Numbered from the stretch's first letter, positions 17,813-29,194 are shown. The stretch: 64,000 nucleotides of DNA from Parasaccharibacter apium (GCF_002592045.1 NZ_MEJG01000002.1:62001-126000), one strand, 5' to 3'. Numbers and translations: made by a program. The notes: generated by a model not told the origin, from the letters alone.

Positions 17813-19711
17813 ATGGGTAAAATTATTGGTATTGACCTTGGGACAACCAACTCCTGCGTTGCTGTGCGCGAGGGGAATGAGAACAAGGTTATCGAAAACA
17901 GCGAGGGTGCCCGCACCACCCCATCCGTCGTTGCCTTCACTGATAGTGGGGAGCGTTTGGTTGGTCAGGCTGCAAAACGTCAGGCTGTCACAAACCCTGC
18001 CAACACACTTTATGCTGTAAAACGTCTGATTGGCCGTCGTTTTGACGACCCCACCGTTGCTAAGGACCAAAAGACCGTTCCTTACGAGATCGTCAAAGGC
18101 GATAATGGCGATGCGTGGGTGCGTGCCCGCGGCGAGAACTACGCCCCCTCCCAGATTTCCGCCTTCGTGCTCGGCAAGATGAAGGAAACCGCTGAGGCTT
18201 ATCTCGGCGAGAAGGTGACGGAAGCCGTTATCACCGTTCCAGCTTACTTTAACGATGCTCAACGCCAAGCCACGCGCGATGCTGGTCGTATCGCTGGGCT
18301 GGATGTTAAGCGCATCATTAACGAGCCAACCGCCGCTGCCCTCGCTTATGGGCTTGAGAAAGGCGATTCTGGCAATGTGGCTGTGTATGACCTCGGCGGT
18401 GGTACATTCGATATTTCCATTCTGGAAATCTCCGATGGTGTGATTGAAGTGAAATCCACCAACGGTGATACCTTCCTCGGTGGTGAAGACTTCGACAATA
18501 AGCTGATCGATTATCTGGCTGATGAGTTTAAACGGGAGCAGGGGTTAGACCTCCGCACTGACAAAATGGCTCTCCAACGCCTGAAGGAAGCTGCCGAGAA
18601 GGCTAAGATTGAGCTTTCCTCCGCTAAGGAGACAGAGGTCAACCTGCCCTTCATCACCGCTGATGCTTCTGGGCCGAAACATCTTGTCGTCAAGGTGACC
18701 CGTGCAAAGCTTGAGAGCCTCGTTGATGATCTCATCAAACGGTCTCTGGAGCCTTGCCGCAAGGCCCTCAAGGATGCAGAGCTGACACCGGCCGACATTA
18801 AAGAGGTTATCCTCGTTGGTGGGCAGACCCGTATGCCCAAAGTTGTGGAGAGCGTTAAAGAGTTCTTCGGCAAAGAGCCTGCCCGCAATGTGAACCCTGA
18901 TGAAGTGGTTGCCATCGGTGCGGCTGTGCAGGGTGGTGTTCTCCAAGGTGACGTCAAAGACGTGCTGCTGCTGGATGTGACCCCACTCTCCCTCGGTATT
19001 GAGACGCTGGGCGGTGTCTTTACACGTCTGATCGACCGTAACACGACGATCCCGACTAAAAAGAGCCAGACCTTCTCCACCGCTGAGGATAATCAGCCAG
19101 CTGTGACCATTAAGGTCTTCCAAGGTGAGCGCGAAATGGCCGCAGATAACAAGCTGCTCGGCAATTTTGACCTCACAGGCATTGCCCCGGCCCCGCGTGG
19201 TCAGCCGCAAATTGAGGTGACATTCGATATTGATGCTAACGGTATCGTCAATGTCTCCGCCAAAGATAAGGCAACTGGCAAGGAGCAGAACATCTCCATT
19301 AAGGGCGATGGTGGTCTCTCTGAAGCCGATATTGATCGCATGGTCAAAGAAGCTGAGGCAAATGCCTCTGCCGATAAGGCCCGCCGTGAGCTTGTGGACC
19401 TCCGCAACAGCACCGAGGCCATGATCCATCAGACCGAGAAGACCCTCTCCGAGGCTGGTGATAAGGTCCCTGCTGCTGATAAAAGCGAGGCAGAAGACGC
19501 TATCAAAAAGGCTCGCGAAGCCCTTGGTGGTGAGGATGCTGAGGCCATTAAAAAGGCCAGCGAGCATCTTACTCAAGTCGCTATGAAGGTTGGGCAAGCG
19601 GCTCACCAAGCTGGGGCTGGTGAGGCAGAAGGTCAGCCTGCTGGCGGCAAACCAGAGGAAGATATTGTCGATGCCGAGTTTGAGGACGTTGACGATAAAA
19701 CAAAGAAATAA
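17813..19711 (+). CDS. dnaK: Chaperone protein DnaK (Hsp70)
   Basis: Cytoplasmic Hsp70 chaperone, 632 residues. It begins [18 protein letters not shown], preceded by AAAAGGGA; an in-frame extension to 17771 is not part of the known protein. The ATPase domain carries the phosphate-binding loops and [14 protein letters not shown]. The substrate domain and a lid follow. The C-terminus ends in [14 protein letters not shown], the usual acidic tail. Codon use is biased, as expected of a highly expressed gene. dnaJ follows after a terminator-like hairpin. Confidence 0.98.
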   Translation: MGKIIGIDLGTTNSCVAVREGNENKVIENSEGARTTPSVVAFTDSGERLVGQAAKRQAVTNPANTLYAVKRLIGRRFDDPTVAKDQKTVPYEIVKGDNGDAWVRARGENYAPSQISAFVLGKMKETAEAYLGEKVTEAVITVPAYFNDAQRQATRDAGRIAGLDVKRIINEPTAAALAYGLEKGDSGNVAVYDLGGGTFDISILEISDGVIEVKSTNGDTFLGGEDFDNKLIDYLADEFKREQGLDLRTDKMALQRLKEAAEKAKIELSSAKETEVNLPFITADASGPKHLVVKVTRAKLESLVDDLIKRSLEPCRKALKDAELTPADIKEVILVGGQTRMPKVVESVKEFFGKEPARNVNPDEVVAIGAAVQGGVLQGDVKDVLLLDVTPLSLGIETLGGVFTRLIDRNTTIPTKKSQTFSTAEDNQPAVTIKVFQGEREMAADNKLLGNFDLTGIAPAPRGQPQIEVTFDIDANGIVNVSAKDKATGKEQNISIKGDGGLSEADIDRMVKEAEANASADKARRELVDLRNSTEAMIHQTEKTLSEAGDKVPAADKSEAEDAIKKAREALGGEDAEAIKKASEHLTQVAMKVGQAAHQAGAGEAEGQPAGGKPEEDIVDAEFEDVDDKTKK

Positions 19712-19768
19712 TCGCTTATAATAAGGTGGAGCCCGGCCGTTGTTGCGGGGCTCCCCTTCCTGCGATTG

Positions 19769-19808
19769 GCGTCAATTCCCCCACTCACTGGGGGGTGACG
19801 CCTTTTTG
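19769..19808 (+). terminator. Terminator/attenuator between dnaK and dnaJ
   Basis: A long hairpin (GGCGTCA/TGACGCC outer stem with a CCCCC/GGGGG inner stem) is followed by five Ts. It should stop most dnaK transcripts and let a fraction read into dnaJ, which would lower DnaJ relative to DnaK. Confidence 0.8.
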
Positions 19809-19870
19809 CATAAGGGACAGACCATCATCACCCGGCCCGCCCTTATCCGGGTGCCCGCTCCCCTGCGTGA

Positions 19871-21019
<1,149 letters not shown>

Positions 21020-21031
21020 GGGCTGAGCATC

Positions 21032-21787
21032 ATGAGCAACATTCTCTCTCCCCGCATCGGCATTGCGGGCATTACCGGGCGGCTAGGGCAGCTTTGTGCG
21101 GAGGAAGCAGGCCCGCATCTCGCAGGCGGGCTGTCCCGCACGGCTGACCCTGCGCGTCATATCACCAGCGAAGCCGATGCGCTTGGGCGTGAATGTGACG
21201 TGATTATTGATGTCAGCCATGCAAGCCTTGTCCCCACTCACGCCCGTGCCTTTACGCAAGCAGGGTGTGCGTGGGTCCTCGGCACAACGGGGTTAGATGC
21301 CGCAGCACAACACGCTGTAGAACAAGCAGCCGAGCATATCGCTGTCCTCCAAGCGGCGAATTTTTCTCCTGCGCTTACTATGTTGCTCTCCCTCGCACGC
21401 CAACTCGGCGCAGCCTTGCCAGATTATGATGCGGAAATTGTGGAGACACATCATCGCCAAAAGCTAGATGCCCCCTCCGGCACGGCTCTCGCCATTGGGC
21501 GGGCTGTTGCTGCAGGACGAGAGGCAGAGTTTGAGCAGGTTAAACGGTTAGACCAAAATGGTAAGCGGCCTGATGGGGCCATCGGTTTTGCCTCCCTCCG
21601 TGGGGGGCAAGTTATTGGCGAGCATGAGCTGCGCTTCCTCACCACCGATGAGGAAATTACCCTCTCCCACCGCGCATTAGACCGCCGCGTCTTCGCCCGT
21701 GGTGCGCTTAAAGCAGCCCTCTGGTTAGCACAGCCTCACCGCAAAGCAGGGCTATACAGCATGCAGGATGTGCTAAACACACCGTAA
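21032..21787 (+). CDS. dapB: 4-hydroxy-tetrahydrodipicolinate reductase
   Basis: Lysine and meso-diaminopimelate pathway enzyme that reduces HTPA with NAD(P)H. The 251 residues show the nucleotide-binding GIAGITGRLGQL and the signature ETHHRQKLDAPSGTAL with the catalytic His and Lys. It is 12 bases downstream of dnaJ and probably cotranscribed with it. It supplies both protein lysine and the peptidoglycan crosslink residue. Confidence 0.96.
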   Translation: MSNILSPRIGIAGITGRLGQLCAEEAGPHLAGGLSRTADPARHITSEADALGRECDVIIDVSHASLVPTHARAFTQAGCAWVLGTTGLDAAAQHAVEQAAEHIAVLQAANFSPALTMLLSLARQLGAALPDYDAEIVETHHRQKLDAPSGTALAIGRAVAAGREAEFEQVKRLDQNGKRPDGAIGFASLRGGQVIGEHELRFLTTDEEITLSHRALDRRVFARGALKAALWLAQPHRKAGLYSMQDVLNTP

Positions 21788-21801
21788 TTGTTCCCCCTCA
21801 T

Positions 21802-22003
21802 GGCCATGTTGCGCGTCTTTTTTCCTACCCTGCCAACATGGCCTAACAAGCGGAAAATACGCACTTTCTTTACAATCCAATCCCACGCGTTGAAATGTAA
21901 AGAACGCGCTAACCCTTGACCTCAGAGCGTTTTTCAGCCAAGCGGTTAGGTTCTTCATGTCCTGTCGCTTGTGCCTTTCGGGGGGCAGGGGCAGCCTTTT
22001 TTT
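21802..22003 (+). promoter_or_regulatory. Structured leader upstream of metK
   Basis: The 244-base gap before metK holds several possible RNA structures. A perfect 10-base inverted repeat GGCCATGTTG/CAACATGGCC lies at 21802-21843. Alternative pairings CTAACC/GGTTAG span 21911-21951. A G-rich hairpin before a T7 run ends at 22003, only 28 bases before the start codon. That layout could allow transcription attenuation. I do not see the consensus of the SAM-II or SAM/SAH riboswitches, so this is a suggestion from structure alone. Confidence 0.35.
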
Positions 22004-22031
22004 CACCACTCATTCCCTGCGAGGTCCCTGA

Positions 22032-23216
22032 GTGCGCAATCACGGCGATTTTCTTTTTACTTCTGAATCCGTTTCCGAAGGTCATCCCGATAAAGTAGCA
22101 GACCGTATCTCCGATACCGTCCTAGATGCTTACCTTGAGGCCGAGCCAGAAGCCCGCGTAGCTTGTGAGACACTGGTTACTACGAATCGTGTCATTCTTG
22201 CTGGCGAAGTTCGCGGCCCTAAAGCTGTCGAAGATACATTGATCGACCGCGCCCGCGAGGCCATCAAAGATATTGGTTATGACCAAGAAGGCTTCTCTTG
22301 GAAACATGCTGAAATCACCTCCCTCCTCCACGCACAATCTGCCGATATTGCTGTCGGTGTTGATAGTGCTGGCGATAAGGATGAAGGCGCAGGCGACCAA
22401 GGCATTATGTTCGGTTTCGCCACGCGTGAAACTGAAGAGCTTATGCCTGCTCCGCTCTTTTACGCCCAAAGCATCCTAGAGCGCATCCGCGATTATCGTA
22501 AGCAAGGCGATGCACGCGGCGTGGGCCTACTACCTGATGCTAAAAGCCAAGTCACGCTGCGCTATGTGGATGGCAAACCTGTTGGGGCGACCTCTGTTGT
22601 GGTCTCCACCCAACATGCAGAAGGTATGCGCCAAAACACCATCCGCGAAATGGTGCGTGAGACTGTCCGGGAGGTCCTGCCCGAAGGGTGGATGTGCCCA
22701 GAGCATGAGTTCTACGTCAACCCGACAGGCAATTTCGTCATCGGGGGGCCAGATGGCGATGCCGGGCTAACAGGCCGCAAAATTATTGTGGATACTTACG
22801 GCGGGGCTGCCCCTCATGGCGGCGGAGCTTTCTCCGGGAAGGACCCGACCAAGGTGGACCGCTCTGCTGCTTATGCCGCACGCTATCTGGCTAAGAATGT
22901 CGTTGCAGCGGACCTCGCAGACCGTTGCACCATCCAGCTCAGCTACGCAATTGGCGTCTCCCGTCCGCTCTCTGTTTATGTGGACCTGGATGGCTCTGGC
23001 AAAGATGTGGATGAAGTTCGCCTCGGCGCGTTGCTCAATGAGATTGTGGACCTCTCCCCCCGTGGCATCCGCGAGCGTCTGCGTCTTAACCGGCCTATCT
23101 ACAGCAAAACAGCCGCTTACGGGCATTTTGGCCGTATTCCTGACCCTGCGTTAGATAACTTCACATGGGAAAATACGGACCTTGCCGAGCAGCTTAAAAG
23201 CGCGCTCAATCGCTGA
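22032..23216 (+). CDS. metK: S-adenosylmethionine synthase
   Basis: Makes S-adenosylmethionine from methionine and ATP. The 394 residues have the family motifs [22 protein letters not shown] and [16 protein letters not shown]. The start is a GTG: an in-frame TGA lies immediately before it, so no earlier start is possible, and GAGG sits seven bases upstream. trmB, an AdoMet user, follows, which is a common alphaproteobacterial order. Confidence 0.97.
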   Translation: MRNHGDFLFTSESVSEGHPDKVADRISDTVLDAYLEAEPEARVACETLVTTNRVILAGEVRGPKAVEDTLIDRAREAIKDIGYDQEGFSWKHAEITSLLHAQSADIAVGVDSAGDKDEGAGDQGIMFGFATRETEELMPAPLFYAQSILERIRDYRKQGDARGVGLLPDAKSQVTLRYVDGKPVGATSVVVSTQHAEGMRQNTIREMVRETVREVLPEGWMCPEHEFYVNPTGNFVIGGPDGDAGLTGRKIIVDTYGGAAPHGGGAFSGKDPTKVDRSAAYAARYLAKNVVAADLADRCTIQLSYAIGVSRPLSVYVDLDGSGKDVDEVRLGALLNEIVDLSPRGIRERLRLNRPIYSKTAAYGHFGRIPDPALDNFTWENTDLAEQLKSALNR

Positions 23217-23255
23217 AGTCCTACAGGGAGGGGCATAAGCCTCTCCCCCTCTGCC

Positions 23256-23306
23256 AGCCTCCGCTTCCTCTCCATGTTCAGCATGAAAAGGGAGTGGAGG
23301 CTTTTT
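23256..23306 (+). terminator. Terminator after metK
   Basis: An AGCCTCC/GGAGGCT stem with a partly paired long loop is followed by five Ts. A second hairpin without a U-run (23226-23247, GGGAGGGGC/GCCTCTCCC) lies between it and the metK stop. Confidence 0.65.
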
Positions 23307-23332
23307 ATCATCCTCAACTTTAGTGCCCGATT

Positions 23333-24028
23333 GTGCTTGAAGACCTCAAACCCCAGCCCGAACGCCTCTATGGCCGCCAACGTGGCCATCCCCTCCGCCC
23401 ACGCCAGCAACGCTTGCTCGATGAGGCCCTCCCGCGTGTTCATTTCCGCAATATGGCCGCTCCGTTGGAAGGCTTCGGCAAGCCTGTCTCTCAACTCTTC
23501 TTAGAGATTGGCTTTGGTGGTGGTGAGCATGCTTATGACCAAGCCGCTCGCAACCCAGAGGCTGGCTATATCGCAGCGGAAGTGTTTGATAATGGCGTTT
23601 GCTCCCTCCTCTCGCGCATCATCCCAGAGGGGGAAGAAGCCACAGCCTTAGGGCCGGATAATCTACGCCTTTGGGCAGAAGATGGCCGCCAATTATTAAA
23701 AGGCCTGCCCGATTCCTGCTTAGACCGCGCCTATCTCATGTTTCCCGACCCGTGGCCTAAAGCCCGCCATGCGAAGCGGCGTTTCATCCATCCAGAGAAT
23801 CTGCGCCATATGGCTCGGCTGCTTAAACCCGGTGCGCCGTGGCGTGTCGCAAGTGACCACCCTGTCTATCAAGACTGGGTCACAGAAGTGATGAGCCAGC
23901 AAACGCTCTTTGAGGCCCCACCGCCCGCCTTAGAACGCCCCGCAGACTGGTCCCCCACACGCTATGAGGCCAAAGCCTTCCGTGAAGGGCGGCAGCCTTT
24001 TTACTGGACCTTTACACGCAAAGGGTGA
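23333..24028 (+). CDS. trmB: tRNA (guanine-N7-)-methyltransferase
   Basis: Methylates G46 in the variable loop of tRNA using AdoMet. The 231 residues carry the AdoMet-binding LEIGFGGGEHAYDQA, the family motif MFPDPWPKARHAKRRF and the C-terminal TRYEAKAFREGR. The start is GTG with no clear ribosome-binding site; an in-frame stop lies 12 bases upstream, so little extension is possible. It begins 27 bases after the metK terminator. Confidence 0.93.
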   Translation: MLEDLKPQPERLYGRQRGHPLRPRQQRLLDEALPRVHFRNMAAPLEGFGKPVSQLFLEIGFGGGEHAYDQAARNPEAGYIAAEVFDNGVCSLLSRIIPEGEEATALGPDNLRLWAEDGRQLLKGLPDSCLDRAYLMFPDPWPKARHAKRRFIHPENLRHMARLLKPGAPWRVASDHPVYQDWVTEVMSQQTLFEAPPPALERPADWSPTRYEAKAFREGRQPFYWTFTRKG

Positions 24029-24081
24029 GATACCTTCTCTGACCACTCTTTATGTTCCCTGTAAGCAGTAGGAGTCCCCTC

Positions 24082-25733
24082 ATGTCACAGACCCAAAGCG
24101 ATAACACAACCGCTATAGAGCGGGAGGAAATGGCCTTTGATGTCGTCATCGTGGGGGGCGGGCCTGCCGGACTCACTGCCGCTATTCGCCTCCGTCAACA
24201 ACAGCCAGAACTTTCAGTCTGCTTGTTGGAGAAAGGCAGCGAAATTGGCGCGCATATTGTCTCCGGTGCTGTGCTAGAGCCTAGCGCGTTGACAGAGCTT
24301 TTCCCAGATTGGCCGGAGCGCGGTGCCCCACTTCACACACCTGTCCGAGATGAGAAGCTCCTCTTTCTGACAAAAAAACCGCCATCCCCATCCCAGCTCT
24401 CCATCTCCTCATGCCGCAAATGGATAATCGGGGGAATTACATCATCTCCCTCGGCGCATTCTGCCGTTGGCTCGGGGAGCAAGCCGAGGCTCTGGGGGTG
24501 GAAATCTATCCCGGCTTCTCTGGCGCAGATTTGTTTATTGAGGATGGCAAAGTTTGCGGCGTTATCACTGGGGATATGGGCATCAACCGCCAAGGTAAGC
24601 CAAAGCCTGACTACACATCAGGGATGATTCTCCGCGCGAAACAAACCATTCTGGCAGAAGGGGCCAGAGGTTCGCTCAGCAAAAAAGCCATGGCCCGCTT
24701 TGACCTCCGCAAAAACGCCGACCCGCAGACCTTCGGCCTAGGGATTAAGGAAGTATGGGAGATTCCTGCGGAGAATCATCGCCCCGGCTTTGTGCAGCAT
24801 AGCTTTGGCTGGCCGCTTGATACCCACACTTATGGCGGGGCCTTCCTCTACCATTTCGGGGAAAATCTGGTGTCTTACGGCTTCATCACCGCGCTAGATT
24901 ACCGCAACCCATGGCTCTCCCCTTTTGAGGAAATGCAGCGCACCAAGCAGCACCCCGCCTTTAAGAAACATTTTGAGGGCGGACGGCGCATCATGTACGG
25001 GGCGCGGGCTATCTCCGAAGGGGGATTACAATCCCTCCCCCATCCTATCTTCCCCGGTGGGGTTTTGACAGGCGATTGCGCGGGCTTCCTCAATATGCCC
25101 AAGATTAAAGGCATCCACACCTCCATGAAGTCCGGCATGATTGCCGCAGATGCGGTGCTAGAGGCCATCCAAACTGAGCAAACTGAGGCCAGCACCTACA
25201 TGCAGGCCCTAAAGGCCTCATGGTTATGGAAGGAACTCTCCGCTGCACGCAATATTCGTCCAGCCTTCTCTCATTGGGGGATGCTCGGCGGAGCCGCCTA
25301 TAGCGGGATTGATAGCATGATTTTCCGTGGGCGCGCCCCTTGGACCTTGCATCACCGCCATGCTGATAACCAAACTCTCCTCCCCGCTGATCAAGCCCCC
25401 AAAATCGACTACCCCAAAGCCGATGGTAAGCTAACCTTCAACCGGGCCGAATCTGTCTTTCTCAGCAATATCAGCCATGATGATGACCAACCTGTGCATC
25501 TACATGTAGGCGATATGCAAACGTGGAAAGAGGTTAACCTTGCCCGCTTTGCCGCCCCAGAGAGCCGCTATTGCCCTGCCGGTGTGTATGAAACCAATGA
25601 GGCAGAGGAGCTTGTTATCAATGCTCAAAACTGCGTGCATTGCAAAAGCTGCGACATTAAAGACCCAGAGCAAGATATTAACTGGTGTACGCCAGAAGGC
25701 GGTAGCGGGCCAAATTATCCTTCTGGGATGTGA
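24082..25733 (+). pseudogene. ETF-ubiquinone oxidoreductase, frameshifted
   Basis: Should pass electrons from electron-transfer flavoprotein to ubiquinone at the inner membrane. The N-terminal frame carries the FAD-binding VVIVGGGPAGLTAA and is good to about residue 100. The remainder, including GNYIISLGAFCRWLGEQAEA and the C-terminal 4Fe-4S cysteines (CPAGVYE, CVHCKSC), lies in another frame. The frames meet at a run of seven As (24372-24378). Adding one A restores the family reading LFLTKKTAIPIP. The repaired protein would be about 550 residues. This may be a sequencing or assembly error, a real mutation or transcriptional slippage. etfB and etfA follow intact, which argues that the pathway is kept. 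Confidence 0.85.
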
Positions 25734-25802
25734 CTTTTAGGATAAAAGCGGATAACCTAACCCCAGTTTCATTTTAAGCTGCGACAGCAACAAAGGATGA
25801 CC

Positions 25803-26552
25803 ATGAAGGTTCTTGTCCCCGTCAAACGGGTTGTTGATTACAACATCAAGCCACGCGTTGCCGCAGATGGCCGTGGTGTCGAAACGCAGGGCGTGAAAAT
25901 GTCCATGAATCCCTTCGATGAAATCGCACTGGAGGAAGCCCTCCGCCTGCGAGAGAAGGGCCATGCTAGTGAGGTCATCGCGGTAACCATCGGCCCGCAA
26001 GTGGCTCAGGATGTCCTCAGGACCGCCATGGCCATGGGGGCAGACCGTGCCATCCTCATCAGCACCGATGTAGATTGTGAGCCGCGCGTGGTCGCTAATC
26101 TCCTCAAAGCCGTTGTGGAGAAAGAGCAGCCGGGCCTTATCTCCATGGGCAAGCAAGCCATTGATGATGATATGAACGCCACTGGCCAGATGCTCGCAGC
26201 CAAGCTTGGCTGGCCGCAAGGGACATTCGCCAGTCAGGTTGACATTGCCGATGGCCACGCCACCGTTACGCGGGAAGTTGATGGCGGGACGGAGACCCTT
26301 GCCCTCACCCTACCTGCGGTCATCACAGCGGACCTCCGCCTTAATGAGCCACGCTATGCCTCCCTGCCTAACATTATGAAGGCGCGTAAAAAGCCACTGG
26401 AGACGCTTGAAGCAGCCTCCTTAGGCGTTGACCTGACACCCCATCTCACGGTGGTAAAGGTCGCTGAGCCGCCCCAACGCACAGCGGGCATCATTGTCGA
26501 AACCGTGGATGAGCTGGTCCAGAAGCTCAAGACAGAAGCGAAGGTGATCTGA
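25803..26552 (+). CDS. etfB: Electron transfer flavoprotein beta subunit
   Basis: Small ETF subunit, 249 residues, binding AMP and partner dehydrogenases. It begins [19 protein letters not shown], and the family signature region with [16 protein letters not shown] is intact. The ATG at 25803 has AAAGG at a proper six-base distance; an ATG six bases earlier abuts that site. The stop overlaps the etfA start by one base, so the two subunits are coupled in translation. Confidence 0.96.
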   Translation: MKVLVPVKRVVDYNIKPRVAADGRGVETQGVKMSMNPFDEIALEEALRLREKGHASEVIAVTIGPQVAQDVLRTAMAMGADRAILISTDVDCEPRVVANLLKAVVEKEQPGLISMGKQAIDDDMNATGQMLAAKLGWPQGTFASQVDIADGHATVTREVDGGTETLALTLPAVITADLRLNEPRYASLPNIMKARKKPLETLEAASLGVDLTPHLTVVKVAEPPQRTAGIIVETVDELVQKLKTEAKVI

Positions 26553-27466
26553 TGACCGCACTTGTTCTGATCGAAATCGAGAACGGCAAGGTCCGTCAGG
26601 CTTCCCGTTCTGCCATTGCCGCTGCCTCCCGCTTTGGCGAGGTTGATGCGCTGCTCCTTGGAAACACTGGGGCGGAAGCTGCCGGCACATTGGCTGGTGT
26701 ACGCAAGGTTCTGCATGTTCCCACACTCACTCATGCCCTCGCCGAGCCTGCAGCGGCTCTGCTAGCCACATTGGCCCCCTCTTACAGCCATATTCTTGCG
26801 GCATCATCCTCCAGCGGGAAGAATATCCTCCCCCGTCTAGCCGGGCTGTTGGATGTTCAGCCTATCTCTGACGTGGTGAAGATTGAGGATGAGAGTACGT
26901 TCATCCGGCCTATCTATGCGGGTAATGCCCTCGCCACTGTGCAATCCAGCGATAACGTCAAAATCCTGACCATTCGCTCCTCCAGTTTTGACCCTGTGGC
27001 TGAGAGCGGCGGCAATGCAAGCCTTGAAGTGCTAGACGCCCCCGCTGATGACGGCAAAAGCCGCTTTGTGAAGTTGGAACAAAGCCAATCCGACCGTCCA
27101 GAGCTAGAGGTCGCGCGTGTGGTCATCTCTGGTGGTAAGGGCCTTAAAGATGCCTCTAACTTCCATAATTTATTAGAGCCGATTGCCGATAAATTAGGGG
27201 CCGCTATTGGGGCCTCCCGCGCAGCGGTGGATTCTGGCTTTGCCCCCAATGAGATGCAGGTGGGCCAAACGGGTAAAGTGGTTGCGCCAGAGCTTTACAT
27301 CGCTACGGGCCTCTCTGGGGCTATTCAACATCTTGCTGGGATGAAAGATAGCCGCGTGATTGTTGCTATCAATATCGACCCAGAGGCTCCCATCTTCAAA
27401 GTGGCGGATTACGGCATGGTAGGGGATCTCTTTGAGATTCTACCTGCTCTAACCAAAGCTCTGTAG
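26552..27466 (+). CDS. etfA: Electron transfer flavoprotein alpha subunit
   Basis: Large ETF subunit, 304 residues, carrying the FAD site. The C-terminal signature ATGLSGAIQHLAGMKDS is present, followed by VAINIDPEAPIFKVADYGM. With EtfB it accepts electrons from flavin dehydrogenases and delivers them to the membrane ETF-QO encoded upstream. A strong terminator follows. Confidence 0.96.
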   Translation: MTALVLIEIENGKVRQASRSAIAAASRFGEVDALLLGNTGAEAAGTLAGVRKVLHVPTLTHALAEPAAALLATLAPSYSHILAASSSSGKNILPRLAGLLDVQPISDVVKIEDESTFIRPIYAGNALATVQSSDNVKILTIRSSSFDPVAESGGNASLEVLDAPADDGKSRFVKLEQSQSDRPELEVARVVISGGKGLKDASNFHNLLEPIADKLGAAIGASRAAVDSGFAPNEMQVGQTGKVVAPELYIATGLSGAIQHLAGMKDSRVIVAINIDPEAPIFKVADYGMVGDLFEILPALTKAL

Positions 27467-27489
27467 GCTCTATCGCGCCTTTCTTAAAG

Positions 27490-27530
27490 ACACCCGCTTT
27501 CTCTTCCACGAGAAGGCGGGTGTTCTATTT
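27490..27530 (+). terminator. Terminator of the ETF operon
   Basis: A 14-base-pair stem from ACACCCGC to GCGGGTGT, with one wobble pair and the six-base loop TTCCAC, is followed by TCTATTT. Confidence 0.85.
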
Positions 27531-27624
27531 GCTACCGGGCAATCATTTCTTTATTTTTCTGGAAAAACAGAAGGGCTCCCCCTTGCACCCCTGTTAGAGG
27601 CGGGGTAGGTATAACCCCACAAAT

Positions 27625-27701
27625 CGGAGTGTAGCTCAGCCTGGTAGAGCACTGTGTTCGGGACGCAGGGGCCGGAGGTTCGAATCCTCTCACTCCGACC
27701 A
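27625..27701 (+). tRNA. tRNA-Pro (anticodon CGG)
   Basis: A 77-base gene folds into a full cloverleaf. The acceptor stem is CGGAGTG/CACTCCG, the D stem GCTC/GAGC, and the anticodon stem CTGTG/CGCAG around the loop TTCGGGA. The anticodon CGG is at 27659-27661. The T stem GGAGG/CCTCT encloses TTCGAAT. The CCA end is encoded. It reads CCG proline codons. Confidence 0.97.
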
Positions 27702-27742
27702 TTTCTCACTTTGCATAAAAAAGAACAATGTTAGGGGCCTTC

Positions 27743-28108
27743 ATGATGAAGCGCGCAATCTTCTCTCTTTTCGCTACCAGCATGCTTGTCGGCATGGCTG
27801 CTCCTGCCATGGCAGAGCCGGGCGGCTGCCTCAAATATGGTGCCGCTGGGGCTGTAGCGGGCCATGTTGCCCATCAACATGCTGTGGCTGGGGCTGTTGG
27901 CGGCTGCGCTGTGGGGATGTATCAGCGGCATAAATACCGCAAATCCATCGCGGAGAAAGCCGCTCTTTGGGATAAGGAACATCCTGTAGAGAGCAAGCAA
28001 AATGGCAGCGGCTGGTGGCAGAAAAACAACTCCGCCGCAGCTAAAGCGCAAAAAGCCCAATGGTACGATGCTGAGCATGCTAATGGGGATGCCCAAGCCG
28101 CCCATTAA
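27743..28108 (+). CDS. Small exported glycine-zipper-like protein
   Basis: A 121-residue protein of unknown function. It has a signal peptide to about residue 24 (PAMAEPGG). A Gly/Ala-rich stretch (GAAGAVAGHVAHQHAVAG) resembles glycine-zipper segments that insert in membranes. A basic C-terminal half rich in Lys, Ala and Trp follows (SGWWQKNNSAAAKAQK). Two cysteines flank the zipper. AGGGG precedes the first of two adjacent ATGs. It stands alone, with a terminator directly after it. Confidence 0.7.
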   Translation: MMKRAIFSLFATSMLVGMAAPAMAEPGGCLKYGAAGAVAGHVAHQHAVAGAVGGCAVGMYQRHKYRKSIAEKAALWDKEHPVESKQNGSGWWQKNNSAAAKAQKAQWYDAEHANGDAQAAH

Positions 28109-28132
28109 GGCTAAGCGTATATCGCTTATGAG

Positions 28133-28159
28133 AAACCCGGCTTTTTAGCCGGGTTTTTT
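28133..28159 (+). terminator. Intrinsic terminator
   Basis: AAACCCGGC/GCCGGGTTT stem with a six-base loop and a T-run. It ends the small exported-protein transcript and may also help end the convergent hemH transcript. Confidence 0.88.
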
Positions 28160-28162
28160 GTG

Positions 28163-29194
28163 TCAGGACTGAAAGCCTTTCATCGCCTGCCGCGCTAAAT
28201 GCTCCAAAAGCGTGATAGCCTCTGGCGCGTCATTCAAACAGGGGATGAAGGCGAACTCCTCTCCCCCTGCTTCCATGAACTCCTCACGCACCTCCCGGCC
28301 AATTTCATCCAGCGTTTCGATGCAATCCGCCATAAAGCCGGGCATGATGACGGCAATCTTTGTAATACCTTGTTTGGGTAAGGCCGCGATATAAGGGGCC
28401 GTATAAGGTTGGAGCCATTCCATCGGCCCAAAGCGGGATTGGAAGGTCAAAGGAACCTCCTCATCCTTCAACCCTAATGAGGCAGCCAAGGCTTTGGTCG
28501 TGCGGGCACATTCCTCTTGATACGGGTCGCCCTTCTCCACAAAGGCTTTTGGCAGGCCGTGATAAGACGTCACAAGCCGTTGCGGTGTAAAGGATAGCCC
28601 TGCATAAACACGCCTCACCGAAGCGGCTAACGCCTCAATAAACTGTGGATGGTCAGGAAAAGACGGCACCGTCAACACCGAAGGTTGCCGCCGCAAGCGC
28701 ATCAAAGCCCGAAAGAGCTGGTCATTCGCTGTGGCTGTCGTAGTGGCGGAATATTGCGGATAAAGCGGGATATTGATGATGCGGTCACACCCTTGGTCCA
28801 GCAACTCCTCCAAAGCCTGCTTTACGGAGGGCTGGCCATAGCGCATCCCCCATGCCACCGCAATCCCCTCCGGGGCGAGGCGTTCGGCCAAGCCTTCTGC
28901 CTGCTTACGGGTAAAGACACGCAGAGGGGAGGCATCCTCCTCCTTATCCCAGATGCGGGCATAATTCGCCCCACTCGCAAAGGGCCTACGCGACAACACC
29001 AGCGTGTTAAGGATGGGCTGCCAGATAAGGGGATGAGATTCGATCACCCGGCGGTCTGAAAGAAACTCCTTCAGATAACGGCGGACGGAACGATAACCCG
29101 TATCATCTGGCGTACCCAGATTCACGAGAAGAACACCAACCCGCCCCCCGGAGGGAACAGGCGTGCGCGGAGGGGTATAAGTAAAATAAGACAT
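28163..29194 (-). CDS. hemH: Ferrochelatase
   Basis: Last step of haem synthesis, inserting Fe2+ into protoporphyrin IX. The 343 residues include the N-terminal VGVLLVNLGTPD, the conserved His in LVTSYHGLPKAFVEKGDPY and the C-terminal GFMADCIETLDEIG with the conserved Glu. AGGGG lies just before the ATG. Haem is needed for the membrane oxidases and dehydrogenases typical of acetic acid bacteria. Confidence 0.96.
   Translation of the reverse strand: MSYFTYTPPRTPVPSGGRVGVLLVNLGTPDDTGYRSVRRYLKEFLSDRRVIESHPLIWQPILNTLVLSRRPFASGANYARIWDKEEDASPLRVFTRKQAEGLAERLAPEGIAVAWGMRYGQPSVKQALEELLDQGCDRIINIPLYPQYSATTTATANDQLFRALMRLRRQPSVLTVPSFPDHPQFIEALAASVRRVYAGLSFTPQRLVTSYHGLPKAFVEKGDPYQEECARTTKALAASLGLKDEEVPLTFQSRFGPMEWLQPYTAPYIAALPKQGITKIAVIMPGFMADCIETLDEIGREVREEFMEAGGEEFAFIPCLNDAPEAITLLEHLARQAMKGFQS

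Noticed and set aside
18545-19609. A 354-codon open frame antisense to dnaK
   Set aside because: It is a mirror of the biased codon use of dnaK. It has no ribosome-binding site and its translation matches no family pattern.
21773-22009. A 78-codon minus-strand frame in the metK upstream gap
   Set aside because: It has no ribosome-binding site, overlaps the dapB end and crosses the inverted repeats. Its basic composition looks random.
27731-28105. Minus-strand frame opposite the small exported protein gene
   Set aside because: The plus-strand frame has a ribosome-binding site, a signal peptide and a terminator; the minus frame has none of these.
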